NCBI GenBank assembly: GCA_030847615.1
Contig: JAUMIR010000004.1
Coordinates: 228,388,501 to 228,452,500 of the forward strand
Length of the DNA stretch: 64,000 nucleotides
Reading direction: 5' to 3'
DNA from: Gambelia wislizenii
Taxonomy: Eukaryota > Chordata > Lepidosauria > Squamata > Crotaphytidae
Part shown: piece by piece, positions 10,649-20,747 of the stretch
How positions within the stretch are numbered: position 1 is the stretch's first letter
How the letters are laid out: every line of letters starts with the position of its first letter
The notes under the pieces: model-generated
What the model was told of the DNA's origin: nothing
The model's database searches: none
Seen by the model: the letters and a program-made list of their open reading frames with translations, nothing else
Position numbers and translations under genes: made by a program

Positions 10649-11559
10649 TATGAAAGCTCTTACCCCCACAATCTGCTACCGTCCAGGGACCCTTTAACTG
10701 CTTGATTCTACAGAATCTAGATACTGGCCCTGACACTGTGTTATGTTGACTACATAAGTCTGAATCTAGACGTATGCTCAATAGGAGGGAGGAAAAGTTT
10801 ACGTTTATTAGAGCAAAATGGAAAAGCATGGGAGTACTCTGGATCCTGGGATATAAGCACTATAGCCTCTGGTCTAATGGGTAATAGAGTCATTAATTCT
10901 TCTGATTAACTTGGCCTTGGGGTTCATGGAAATGACATCCACGTCTCTCTCCTCCTTCTTTCTTTCTCCTAATCTCAAACTGTGGAACAAGGGAGCATTA
11001 AAAAACAACAAAACAATCCCCAGCTAATTAGAGAGAAACCAGGAGAAAAGAAGCCGTGAGAGACAGTTTTGAGCATTAATGGGACTTGTTTGGGGAAAGG
11101 ATGTGACAAGCTCTTCAAAAGCATTATTGTCAAATGTGTCACTGTTTCATAGATGGCTAGAGCTACCTTTTGAGCTTCATGCTGATAGTTAATGATTTGA
11201 AACTATAAAAAGATTGAAAAGGTAAAAGGGAAAATGTCAGCCTCAACTGCATTTTAATGAGGGGATGCTCTCCCTCCTCCACTCCCCCCAACTAGAAAAA
11301 CAGCATTGGAAAATATTAGTAGCAAAAGTTCACTTTTCTCTCCTCCAGTGCCTCCCACTTTTCCTTCTCTCATAATAACTGTTTACAAAGGAACAGTAGG
11401 AGAAAGAAATCAAAGCTCCATCTTGTCTTAACTGCTGGAATAAAACCTTCCACAGTGTTGACTTTACTTTTGCAAGAAGATTGGTGGGGAGCTAGGGGCA
11501 GGGAGGATGGGGAATGACAAAAATAAGCAGAGATTGATGGAGGAGACAGACATAGCTCT
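10649..11559. other. Unique sequence, no gene recognised
   Basis: This stretch has high complexity and no recognisable repeat. Parts such as 11000-11250 (ACTGCATTTTAATGAGG) could be conserved non-coding DNA, but I cannot test that. Confidence 0.35.
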
Positions 11560-11790
11560 TGTTTGTTGTTTTGTGACGTGCTGAGCAGAAGCCATCTTCA
11601 CACTGTGAAATGTAACAAAGAAATCTAAAGTGATTACACAGGTTCATTTGTCAGTATCACTGCTCCAGCTATTGCTGTGCACGGCAATGAGATGACAAGG
11701 CATTTATTGCTGATGGTTGGTTATTAGTCGCATTATAGGAAACATTAAGGCAGTCTAGGATACACAGACCGGGGAGACAATCGCTTTCTG
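11560..11790. other. Candidate conserved non-coding element
   Basis: Non-repetitive, balanced composition, with regulatory-type words such as GAGATGACAAGGCATTTATT and GGTTATTAGTCGCATTATAGG. No long frame. Judged only by appearance: this is inference, not demonstrated conservation. Confidence 0.25.
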
Positions 11791-12237
11791 GGCTCCAAAC
11801 TCAGCAGGATAGCCTTTTCATTAAATGTGGTACTGCCAGTTTAATTTTAAATAAATAAATAAATTAAAATGGGAAAGCAACTTTGATGAAACTAAATCTG
11901 TAGCCCTATACTTTTCTTAAGGATGATGAGCAGGGTACCTCTATGAAGACCTTTCAGAAAATAAAACACATTCCCATGTATGTATGTATGTATGTGTACA
12001 TATACACGTACAGGCACATACAGGCATGGCTTTTTCACAGTGATCTCTACAGTATGTTAAATTTCTTATGATTACAATATTCTTTGAACTTGAGAGTGGA
12101 AAATAATCCCCCACCTTACAACTGAACAGTATAGGTAGTGGGCATTTTGTTAAATCCAACATTATGGTAATGGAGGGACATCTATGAAGCCCGAACATCT
12201 GCTCTGAAGGGTTTCCCAGCTTTCTGGGTAAGATTTT

Positions 12238-13862
12238 CCTTGTTTTTTCCTGGGCTGTGAGGCCATATTCTGGAATAGTTTCATTCTGATGTTTCGCTTG
12301 CATCTGTGGCTGGCATCTTTAGAGAATGGTTGGGTAGGAGTGTGTGTGGAGTTTATATATTGTGAACCCCTGTGTGCAAACATGAATCAAGGAACATGAG
12401 AGACACTGCAGACTGGGCCAGAAAACTCAGCAGTAGCAGAACATGTTATAAACCAACCTGAACACAAAATGTTATTTAAAAACACAGAAATTCTGGACTA
12501 GGCCAACACTAGGCCAATATCATGTCAGAATGCACAGAAAAGCTATCAAAATCCACAAACACCTGGGGGTCGTTTACACAGGCAAATATTCCTCTAAATA
12601 TACCACTAAGATAGCTCATAGTTCCCACGGATCACAGCACAGCAGCGCCTCATTCAGAAGGGGGGGAAGGTAAAACACCCAAATATAGCGTGCCAGGGGA
12701 TGTCGCTACTTTTGCCGGTATATTTGCAATGTAGCGCTTTATTGGCAGTGTAAACTACCATTCTGTTAAGGGCTTCCGCAGATCTTTACTGTGATTGGTT
12801 GCTATGATGTAAGGGGTGGGCTTAAAAGAGAGGGACTGCGTTCAGTAGCATCAGGAAACTTTGAAAAATCCTCTCTGCTATTTTGCAGAAGGTCTGCCAA
12901 GAAAAAGGATTCCCAAGACCTTTCAGTCATAAAGTTCCCATCTGTCAGCTCTGCTTGGGGGAGGGAGGGAGAGAGAGAGGGGGGAGGGGGGACTGAGGGA
13001 GGGAGAGTCAAAAATCCTCTGCTATTTTGCAAGTCTGTGAACCCTGATTAAACAAATCATGCTGGAAAAACTTGTGATAGGTTCACCTTAGGATCCACGG
13101 CATGGCAGCAATGCCTTTCAGCAGAGAGATTACTGTCCCTCTGCTTCAGGGAGTAAGTTCATTTCCAGGCAGATTTAGAGAAGAGACAGAGCCACTTCTT
13201 TGATCTCCCCCCCCTGCTATTTTGGCAGTCTGTGAGTCTTTAGCTCAGAAATGCAAGGCTTCAAAGGAGGGTCTATGCCCTTCCCCATACAGCCTTTGTC
13301 TGCTTGGGAGGCCACCCCCTCCTTTTTCAAGTCTGAACGAAAAAGCGGCATAATTAGAAAAAAAACCTGACTGGCACAGATGCTGAAAAGAATTAAAGCG
13401 CAAGTTGCCGCAATAAATCTGCTGTGTAAACCAGCCCCTGGACAACTTCAACAGGAAAGAAGAAACCTTAAAAGTAAACAAAATCTGGTTACCAGTTTTG
13501 AAGAACAATAGAATCGAAACTCAACACTTACAAAGGAATTCCACCCAGGGACAAGGGGATTTCCAGCAGATAATGGCCCATCAACCAACCATTAGCCAAA
13601 CAGACACTAACAAGCCTTGCATTTCTATACCCAGAAACTAACCATTCAATTACACACATTTACGTATACTCCCCAACAGGAGTTCACAATATAGAACTCC
13701 CAACAGGAGTTCACACACTCCTACCCAACCATTCTCTGAAGTTGCCAGCCACAGATGCAGGTGAAACGTCAGAAAGAAACTCTTCCAGAACACGGTCTCA
13801 CAGCTTGGAAAAAAACCCAAGGAAAATCTATGGATGCCAGCCGTGAAACCTTCGACTTCACA
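12238..13862 (+). mobile_element. Penelope-like element, 5'-truncated, with inverted terminal repeats
   Basis: Plus-strand pieces 12390-12566 and 13437-13862 join across an inserted transposon into one coding remnant containing KAIKIHKHL then DNFNRKEE and VNKIWLPVL, which resembles the C-terminus of Penelope-like polymerases (REAI...NNFNREEG...W.PV). The last ~130 bp (about 13705-13840) recur inverted at 12238-12365, giving the inverted terminal arrangement known for Penelope-like elements. TTTCTGG(G/A)TAAGATTTT flanks both sides (12221-12237, 13863-13879), a 17-bp target duplication with one mismatch. Family assignment is by remembered motif. Confidence 0.65.
12567..13436. mobile_element. 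870-bp DNA transposon inserted in the Penelope-like element
   Basis: Terminal repeats GGGTCGTTTACACA and TGTGTAAACCAGCC are flanked by CCTGG on both sides (12562-12566 and 13437-13441), a 5-bp target duplication. Removing it restores a continuous reading of the host retroelement (KHL joined to DNFNRKEE), which confirms the borders. The interior is non-coding and has a GA-rich tract at 12955-13010. It could be a hAT relative with a 5-bp duplication. Confidence 0.75.
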
Positions 13863-13879
13863 TTTCTGGATAAGATTTT

Positions 13880-14065
13880 GAATGAGAATAGGAGTGGGTT
13901 TGGGGTGCTTGTGTTGGAATTGTGGCCCTGTCACTTATTTTTCTCTATTAATTTTGACACAGACAATATAATTCACCACCAAAGTAAAGAAAAGAACAAG
14001 AACAAAACAGAAAGAAAGGGTGGAGGGGAAGGAAAAGACAATACATATAGTATTTAAAGATACAT
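13880..14065. other. Unique A-rich sequence
   Basis: No repeat or exon recognised; an A/G-rich stretch at 13980-14040 is of low complexity. Confidence 0.4.
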
Positions 14066-14068
14066 ATG

Positions 14069-14165
14069 TGTTATGTGCCTTTAAGTCATTTCCGTCTTAT
14101 GGTGAACCAAAGGCTAACCTATTGTGGAGTTTTCTTGGCAAGATTTGGTCAGAGGAGATTTGCAT
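14069..14165 (-). mobile_element. Sauria-type SINE fragment
   Basis: Matches the central/3' part of the other copies (ATGTGCCTTTAAGTCATTTC, TTTTCTTGGCAAGATTTGG) on the opposite strand. The tRNA head is missing. Confidence 0.7.
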
Positions 14166-14304
14166 ACACAGACCAATTCCTATACTCACAGATTCGGTAG
14201 CCATAGTTTCACATAATCATGTCTGAAAAAAATATGTTCTCTTAGAAATTTCTAGGTCCTCCAATGTGATTCTATGGTCAACTCCCAGCATTTCTCTCAT
14301 TAAA

Positions 14305-14371
14305 ATAATAGGCTTCCCTGTTATCCATGGTTTCAGGTATCCTGAAAGTATCTCCCATGGATATGAGGGTT
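14305..14371. mobile_element. Tigger-like MITE, right-end fragment
   Basis: CTTCCCTGTTATCCATGG and CCCATGGATATGAGGG followed by TTGACCTGTA match the ends of the Tigger-like copy at 36209-36656. The central body is deleted. Confidence 0.5.
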
Positions 14372-14372
14372 G

Positions 14373-15050
14373 ACCTGTATAGAAAAATATATATAAAGTA
14401 AAACTAACTTAAATGTAAACAAAAAACTAACACGCTAAACTAAAACAATGAATAGTAGTTAACTAAAACACTAAACTCTAGCTAACTAAAATAGAAAAGG
14501 GCTCTGACCCACCCCCGTCCAAACTCTAATGAAAGTAAACACCTAAAGGAGAAATATATTATTTTACCATTACAGATCCAATTAATTAAGCCCACTAGTA
14601 ACCATGCCACAAATTATATTGTATCTCCTCTCTAAGTAAAATCAGTTCCTTCAGCCACACAAAAAAACAGGCCTCATAATAAGTCTAATATTAGGCAGCA
14701 GTCAACTTCTATTCTACTAACTATATACCCGGTGTAGCATATACCGGTTCCCCCCACGCGCTACACACACACACCGCTTCCTCCCTCCCCACAGCACCTC
14801 CCCCACCCCCCACCATGGCCCTCACCACCCCCTGCTGCCCTCCCTGAGCTGCCCCCCCCGCCTACACACACACCCTGCTACTCACACCATCTTGCTGGTG
14901 GCCATGTTTACACAGGACTTAAAAGTCCACATGTTCCCGTCCCCAGTGTGCTGATTCACTGCCCAACCAAACTTTGATTGGTTGATCAGTTTCCTAAGCA
15001 GCCAATCAGCTCACTGGAAATGGCAACATACCCAAGAGAATTATATATAT
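14373..15050. other. AT-rich then CCAAT-rich sequence, unresolved repeat
   Basis: From about 14718 (ACTAACTATATACCC) to 15052 (GAATTATATATATAGA) the sequence has the look of a bounded element, including C-rich DNA and ATTGG motifs on both strands, but I cannot place it in a family. Confidence 0.3.
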
Positions 15051-15054
15051 AGAT

Positions 15055-15130
15055 TTCAAATTTTGTAAGCTTCCTTGGGTCCCTTGGTGGGAAAAAGGTG
15101 AGATATAAATTGAATAAATAAATAAATAAT
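15055..15130 (+). repeat. L2/SINE-type 3' tail fragment
   Basis: GTAAGCTTCCTTGGGTCCC, then GAGATATAAATTG and (AATA)n. This is the L2-type tail also seen at 1910-1975. Confidence 0.55.
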
Positions 15131-15164
15131 ACATCTTTGAATGTCCTGCTGGAGGCTGAAGGCC

Positions 15165-16615
15165 TCTTCAGCTTTTCAGCCTATCACACTACATAGTTAT
15201 AGCACTATATTCTACTGTAACTGCCATGGCAGCATCCTATGGAATCCTGGGATTTGCAATTTAAGGAGGGGAATTTAGAATTCTGAGCTAGAGAACTCTT
15301 GGGCTTCACTAATTCCTAATTACCTAAGAATCCCATTTTTGGGTTTAAAATCATGAGGCTTTTTATAAAAAAGAAAATTTATACAAAGACAGGTGGATGA
15401 CCTAGAAGGAGATTTTGAAAAAAATGTGGAAATGTATATAAAATGAAAACACAAGAAGTACTGTGGGAGGAGGATATTAACTGTCATTGGTTCTTATACA
15501 GAAAACTTTCAGACAAATTCAAAATAATATAAAGTTAGAAGGTACAGAGTTAGGAAAAACAGAATTTGACATAATATTACAAGGAGTCAAAAAAGAACAA
15601 TTTCTAAAATTTAAAATATTTTACTGAAACTTAATCTAGAACAAGAAGTGATTAACCCTTATATGATAAAATGAGTGCAATGTATAGGGCATGAAATTCA
15701 GTTAGAACATTGGGAAAGAGCATGGACTAAAAATATACATTTTACAAGAAGTTATAACATAAAAGGAAACTTTTATAAAATGATTCATATTTGGCATTTA
15801 ACCCCAGAAAAATTGGCAAGAATTTATTAAAAAAATATCTGACAGTTGTTGGAAATGCGGAAATACAAGGGGTACTTATTTTCATGTCTGGTGGACCTGC
15901 AAAGAAACAAACAAAAAAATTAGAAGAAAATTCATAATTTATTAATAAAAATTTTGAATATCGATTATCCATGCGAACTAGAAATCTTTTTATTAAATAT
16001 GCTCCACAATATAGATTTATCAATCCAGAAGAAATTTGGGGAAATTCTGCTGTACGTAATAACAGCAGCGAGAGTAATTTTTGCAAAAAATTGGAAAGAT
16101 GTCAAAGTCCCAACAACCCAAGAATGAGTGATGAAATTATTTGACATGTATGAAATGGTCAGGGTGTCAATAATATTAGATGAAAGAAAAACATTGAAAA
16201 ATAATGATGATTGGCAGACTATAGCTCCCCTATGGAGAAAAAAATTGGGGAGACATGACAACTATGAGCGTTGAATCTTATAATTAGAGATCAAAACATG
16301 GGAAAATGAAGGGGAAACAGGAGTAGATATGATGTAAAATAAGTGGGAAACAATAATTGTGGAAATATCAACATTTGATAGAAAAGAAAAATAAGGAAGT
16401 TATTTGATGTTTCATGTAATTTTTTTATTGTATGTTATATGTTTTGTGTAACTATATGATAATTGTATGTTAATTGTATGATAACTGTATTTTAAGTTGG
16501 GGAATGATTGATAAAAATAATAATAAAAAAAAAACTAATTCCAGAATTCCACAGAATGTTGCCATGGCAGTTAAGTAGAATATAGTGCTATAGCAGTGTA
16601 GTGTGATAAGGATCC
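15165..16615. mobile_element. Foldback MITE split by an L1 insertion
   Basis: The left part (15165-15316) and right part (16534-16615) are inverted relatives: TATAGCACTATATTCTAC with TGCCATGGCAGC on the left, and its complement on the right (GTTGCCATGGCAG, GTAGAATATAGTGCTATA). Ends read TATCACACTACA and TGTAGTGTGATA. A further relative lies at 31705-31855. The L1 described next separates the halves. Confidence 0.7.
15317..16533 (+). pseudogene. 5'-truncated L1 (ORF2 C-terminus and 3' UTR)
   Basis: ACTAATTCC flanks both sides (15308-15316, 16534-16542) and the right end is an A-rich tail, the signature of L1 target-primed insertion. One frame near 15840-15905 encodes SCWKCGNTRGTYFHVWWTC, the L1 ORF2 C-terminal cysteine motif. 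Frames are broken by stops and frameshifts, so it is dead. Confidence 0.8.
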
Positions 16616-16619
16616 AATT

Positions 16620-16876
16620 AGGAATAAGCAGCTGTAAATGTTTTTGTTGTTGCTGCCAGTTTTAATAAAACAGCGTTACTACCTACTAGTTTATTTCCAA
16701 GCCCACATTCAAGGCTTTAACTGCTAAACAGTCAAAGGACTTTATCATACCAGCCTGTGGTCTTGCAGCAATCATGTTGTTGAAGCAAATGGGAACATAC
16801 CCGTTTGAAAACAATCTCTGTTGATTATCAGACATGGCAAAAAGCACACCAGAAGATCGTGACAAGAACAGCAACA
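16620..16876. other. Unique sequence
   Basis: No repeat or gene recognised. Confidence 0.4.
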
Positions 16877-17052
16877 GGGGATATTATCAGATGATGTTGT
16901 CCTTCAGCGTGCCAGGGGTGTAGTGTGGGTGTCAATTAGGTGCCCCTTTTTATTAGTTGCTTGTCCCTGTCAATATAAAAGGGTAGACTCATCTGCGGCA
17001 GTGCTATGCCCCTGGAATGGTGGAAGGATGCGAGCATCTGATAATTTCACCC
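16877..17052. mobile_element. Small MITE with ATTATCAGATG ends
   Basis: GGGGATATTATCAGATG at 16877-16893 pairs with CATCTGATAATTTCACCC at 17035-17052. At 176 bp it lies 26 bp before the first L2 monomer. Its ends resemble the TTATCAGAC family. A similar outward end occurs at 21047-21061 beyond the L2, so the pairing of ends is not certain. Confidence 0.5.
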
Positions 17053-17077
17053 TTTTGGTTCCCATTGCATTCTTCTA

Positions 17078-17731
17078 CCTACCAGCCAGCCAGCCAGCCA
17101 GCCAGAAGACTCTGCAGGGCTGTGAGGAAGCTTCCTTCCCCTTTACACCGGCGTAAGGGCAGCTGAGGCAGCAGGGAGTTGGGGTGTGGCCAGGAGTGGC
17201 TGGCCTTAAAAGTCACTCCACCACCCCCACCCCAGGAAGACCTACCAGCCAGCCAGCCAGCCAGCCAGAAGACCCTGCAGGGCTGTGAGGAAGCTTCCTT
17301 CCCCTTTACACCGGGGTAAGGGCAGCTGAGGCAGCAGGGAGTTGGGGTGTGGCCAGGAGTGGCTGGCCTTAAAAGTCACTCCACCACCCCCACCCCAGGA
17401 AGACCTACCAGCCAGCCAGCCAGCCAGAAGACCCTGCAGGGCTGTGAGGAAGCTTCCTTCCCCTTTACACCGGGGTAAGGGCAGCTGAGGCAGCAGGGAG
17501 TTGGGGTGTGGCCAGGAGTGGCTAGCCTTAAAAGTCACTCCACCACCCCCACCCCAGAACACCTACCAGCCAGCCAGCCAGCCAGCCTGAAGAAGACTCT
17601 GCAGGGCTGTGAGGAAGCCTTCCTTCCTTCCCCATTACACCGGGGTAAGGGCAGCTGAGACAGCAGGGAGTTGGGGTGTGGCCAGGAGTGGCTGGCCTTA
17701 AAAGTCACTCCACCACCCCACCCCAGGAACA
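17078..17731 (+). promoter_or_regulatory. Four tandem ~160-bp monomers, likely L2 5' UTR promoter array
   Basis: Units start at 17078, 17241, 17404 and 17562 and a fifth start is at 17732 (lengths 163, 163, 158, 170). Each begins CCTACC(AGCC)n, then GCAGGGCTGTGAGGAAGC, CCCCTTTACACCGG, GTTGGGGTGTGGCCAGG (a CACCC/KLF-type box on the opposite strand), and ends CTTAAAAGTCACTCCACC, which includes a weak TATA-like word. Monomeric promoters are known from mouse L1 (established); their use here is inference. The (AGCC)n count varies between units. Confidence 0.7.
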
Positions 17732-20700
17732 CCTACCAGGGGCCGGGAATGATCTGGGAGTGGGAATCAAGGTTGTGTGGGGGAAGGGAAGGTATGGCGG
17801 CAACAGAGTGAAAAATTGTTACAAAAGAAGGCAGGATCGATGTTTAATACCTATCCTGCCTTCAGTTCACTCTGTTTCCCAGAATAAATTGGAGAGCGCA
17901 CCAACCATTCCACAGACCCTTACTCTGCTCCTTTGCAATGCCAGGTCGGTTAAAAACAAGACACATATTATCCATGACCTTTTATTGGATGAGGCTGCCG
18001 ACCTGGCATGCTTTACGGAGACCTGGCTGGGAGAGGCCAGTGCTGCGACTTGGGCGCAGGCACTCCCGGCCGGGTACTCAGTTAGTGAGCAGGTAAGGAA
18101 AAGTGGGCGGGGGGGCGGAGTGGCTCTGGTTCATAAAAACAATCTAACCTTGACCAGGAAGCCTATCTGGAACACAGTCCACATCGAGTGTATGTACCTA
18201 AGCCTGAGGTCCAGGGATAGCTTAGGGATTCTGTTAGTATACCGGCCACCCCGTTGTCTAACAGACTCCTTAACCGAGCTAACACAGCTGGTCTCAGAGT
18301 TGCTGCTGGAGTCGCCCAGACTTTTAGTTCTTGGCGACTTCAACATCCCACTCGAGACCAGCTTGCTAAATCTAACTGGCGCAGCTCGGGAGTTCATGGA
18401 ATCCATGACAAACATGGGCCTATCCCAATTGGTTGTCGGGCCTACTCACTGTGCAGGTCATACCCTCGATGCGGCCTTTAGTACGGAACAGGAATATCCG
18501 TGGGCAGAGGTGATTGAAACCTCCGCATTGTCATGGACGGATCATTTCCTGGTCAAGATGGAGCTAAGAGCCACTGTCTGCCCCACCGGGGGTGGTGGAC
18601 CTATTAGAATGGTCCACCCTCGAAGGCTAATGGAACCAATTGGATTCCAGAAAGCCTTGGAGGGTTTAATGGTTGGTAACGCCGGTGATTCTGTTGAAGC
18701 TTTGGTTAATATTTGGAACACCGACCTCACCAAGGCTATTGACACAATCGCTCCCAAGCGTCCTTTCCAGCCTGCTCCTAACCGTAAGCCCTGGTACTCA
18801 GAGGAGCTTAGGAAAATGAAGCAGGCTGGACAACGACTAGAGCGCACCTGGCGGAAGACTCGACTCTTAGCCGACAAGACTCGTCATAGGAATTTCCTTA
18901 ATTCTTATCGAGAGGCGATACGTGCAGCGCAGAAGTCTTTCTCCGCTGCATGTATTGCATCTGCAGAGTCCCGTCCAGCAGAACTGTTTAGGGTGGTGGG
19001 GGAGCTGACGCAGATTCCACCTGTGCAGAACCCCTTACTCAACCCGACAACGGCCTGCTGTGATGCATTTAACATCCACTTTGCAGATAAAATCTCTCGG
19101 ATAAGAGCCGACTTAGATGCCAGTGTTATGACTGAATCTATAGACGAGGTGTCCAGCAACTCCGTTGATGAAATTTTATTGGATCAGCTTCAATCTGTGA
19201 GTACCGATGACATGGACAAGCTCCTTGGTAGAGTGAGGAAAACGACCTGTCCCCTCGATCCCTGTCCATCTTGGCTGGCCACCCAAGGGGGTGACGCATC
19301 GAGAGTACTCCTTAGGGATATTATCAATGCGTCCTTCAGGGAGGGCTCCCTTCCACCTTGTCTGAAGGAAGCAGTGGTTAAGCCGCTCCTGAAAAAGCCT
19401 TCCCTGGACCCCTTGGACAGGAACAACTATAGGCCAGTCTCTTTGCTGCCTTTTCTAAGCAAAGTGATTGAGAGGGTGGTCGCTTCCCAACTCCAAGCTG
19501 TCTTGGATGAAACCGATTATTTAGATCCATTTCAAACTGGCTTTAGGACGGGTTATGGAGTGGAGACTGCCATGGTTGCTCTGGCTGATGACCTCCGCTT
19601 GGGTATCGACAGGGATAGTGTGACCCTGTTGGTGCTCTTGGACCTCTCAGCGGACTTTGATACAATAGACCATTCCATCCTCTTGGATCGCCTGAGGGAG
19701 TTAGGAATCGGAGGCACTGCTTTGCAGTGGTTCCGTTCCTTCCTCTCGGGCAGATCCCAGAGGGTGAGGCTTGGGGACAGTTGCTCTACTAGAATAGAGC
19801 TTAACTGTGGCGTTCCTCAGGGTGCCATCCTGTCCCCGATGCTATTTAACATCTATATGAAGCCGCTGGGAGAGGTCATTCGGAGGCATGGAATGCGGTG
19901 TCATCAGTATGCGGATGACACCCAGATATACTTCTCCATGTCTCGGTTATCGGCTTTGACTTCAGATGGCGTCTCTCCTCTGAATGATTGTCTTAAAGCA
20001 GTAATGGACTGGATGAGGAAAAACAAATTGAGACTGAATCCAGACAAAACGGAGGTACTAACAGTTACAGGCCCAAAACCTGTACAAACTCCAATCCTGG
20101 ATGGAACTACACTCTCCTCCAAGGATTGTGTTCGCAGTCTGGGGGTGCTCCTGGACCCGTCGCTCCAGATGACTAATCAGGTTAATGCGACGGTCAGGAG
20201 TGCCTGTTATCAACTTCAGCTGGTATGCCAGCTGCGCCCTTTCCTGGAAACTAGGGACCTCGAAACTGTGGTACATGCACTGGTAACCTCCCATCTGGAT
20301 TTCTGTAATGCGCTCTACATGGGGCTACCCTTGTGCTTGACTCGGAAACTTCAACTAGTCCAGAACATGGTAGCCAGGTTGATTTCTGGCGTTTCCAGAA
20401 GAGAGCATATAACACCGGCGCTAAAAGCTCTCCACTGGCTGCCTATTAGTTTCCGGGTACAGTACAAGGTGTTGGTTATGACCTTTAAAGCCCTACATGG
20501 CTTGGGTCCAACTTACCTCCGGGACCGCCTCCTTCCGTACGACCCTCCCCGCACACTTCGGTCCTCTGGGAGGAATCTGTTACAACCTATGAAAACAAGG
20601 CTGTCGGTGACCTCCCAGAGGGCCTTCTCTGCTGCTGCTCCCAGATTATGGAATGGCCTGCCGGACGAGATCCGTCTTATTACCACCTTAGACAGCTTTA

Positions 20701-20747
20701 AAAAAGCTGTCAAGACGGATCTTTTCCGGCAGGCCTTTCCTGAATAA
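17676..20747 (+). CDS. L2-type ORF2: AP endonuclease and reverse transcriptase
   Basis: This frame would nick target DNA and reverse-transcribe the element RNA. Visible motifs in order, counting from position 17676: LLLCNARSVKNK (~85), FTETWLGE (~112), SGRGGGVAL, LGDFNIPL (~217), HTLDAAFS (~263) and a WTDHF motif (~286) form the endonuclease; RPVSLLPFLSKVIERV, GFRTGYGVETA, DLSADFDTIDH (~654), GVPQGAILSPMLFNIYM and YADDTQIYF (~744) form the RT with its catalytic aspartates. The C-terminus ends RQAFPE. No stop interrupts it. The frame at 17676 opens on GTG, and the first in-frame ATG lies about 170 codons in, after most of the EN N-terminal motifs, so the true start is unclear. Confidence 0.88.
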   Translation: MWPGVAGLKSHSTTPPQEHLPGAGNDLGVGIKVVWGKGRYGGNRVKNCYKRRQDRCLIPILPSVHSVSQNKLESAPTIPQTLTLLLCNARSVKNKTHIIHDLLLDEAADLACFTETWLGEASAATWAQALPAGYSVSEQVRKSGRGGGVALVHKNNLTLTRKPIWNTVHIECMYLSLRSRDSLGILLVYRPPRCLTDSLTELTQLVSELLLESPRLLVLGDFNIPLETSLLNLTGAAREFMESMTNMGLSQLVVGPTHCAGHTLDAAFSTEQEYPWAEVIETSALSWTDHFLVKMELRATVCPTGGGGPIRMVHPRRLMEPIGFQKALEGLMVGNAGDSVEALVNIWNTDLTKAIDTIAPKRPFQPAPNRKPWYSEELRKMKQAGQRLERTWRKTRLLADKTRHRNFLNSYREAIRAAQKSFSAACIASAESRPAELFRVVGELTQIPPVQNPLLNPTTACCDAFNIHFADKISRIRADLDASVMTESIDEVSSNSVDEILLDQLQSVSTDDMDKLLGRVRKTTCPLDPCPSWLATQGGDASRVLLRDIINASFREGSLPPCLKEAVVKPLLKKPSLDPLDRNNYRPVSLLPFLSKVIERVVASQLQAVLDETDYLDPFQTGFRTGYGVETAMVALADDLRLGIDRDSVTLLVLLDLSADFDTIDHSILLDRLRELGIGGTALQWFRSFLSGRSQRVRLGDSCSTRIELNCGVPQGAILSPMLFNIYMKPLGEVIRRHGMRCHQYADDTQIYFSMSRLSALTSDGVSPLNDCLKAVMDWMRKNKLRLNPDKTEVLTVTGPKPVQTPILDGTTLSSKDCVRSLGVLLDPSLQMTNQVNATVRSACYQLQLVCQLRPFLETRDLETVVHALVTSHLDFCNALYMGLPLCLTRKLQLVQNMVARLISGVSRREHITPALKALHWLPISFRVQYKVLVMTFKALHGLGPTYLRDRLLPYDPPRTLRSSGRNLLQPMKTRLSVTSQRAFSAAAPRLWNGLPDEIRLITTLDSFKKAVKTDLFRQAFPE

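Noticed and set aside
17078..17731. CRISPR-like array
   Set aside because: The repeats are contiguous ~160-bp units with no unique spacers, in a vertebrate genome, and belong to the L2 5' region.
17242..17732. Minus-strand open frames with repeated identical peptide blocks across the monomers
   Set aside because: The protein repeat simply follows the DNA tandem repeat; opposite strand to the L2 and no known domain.
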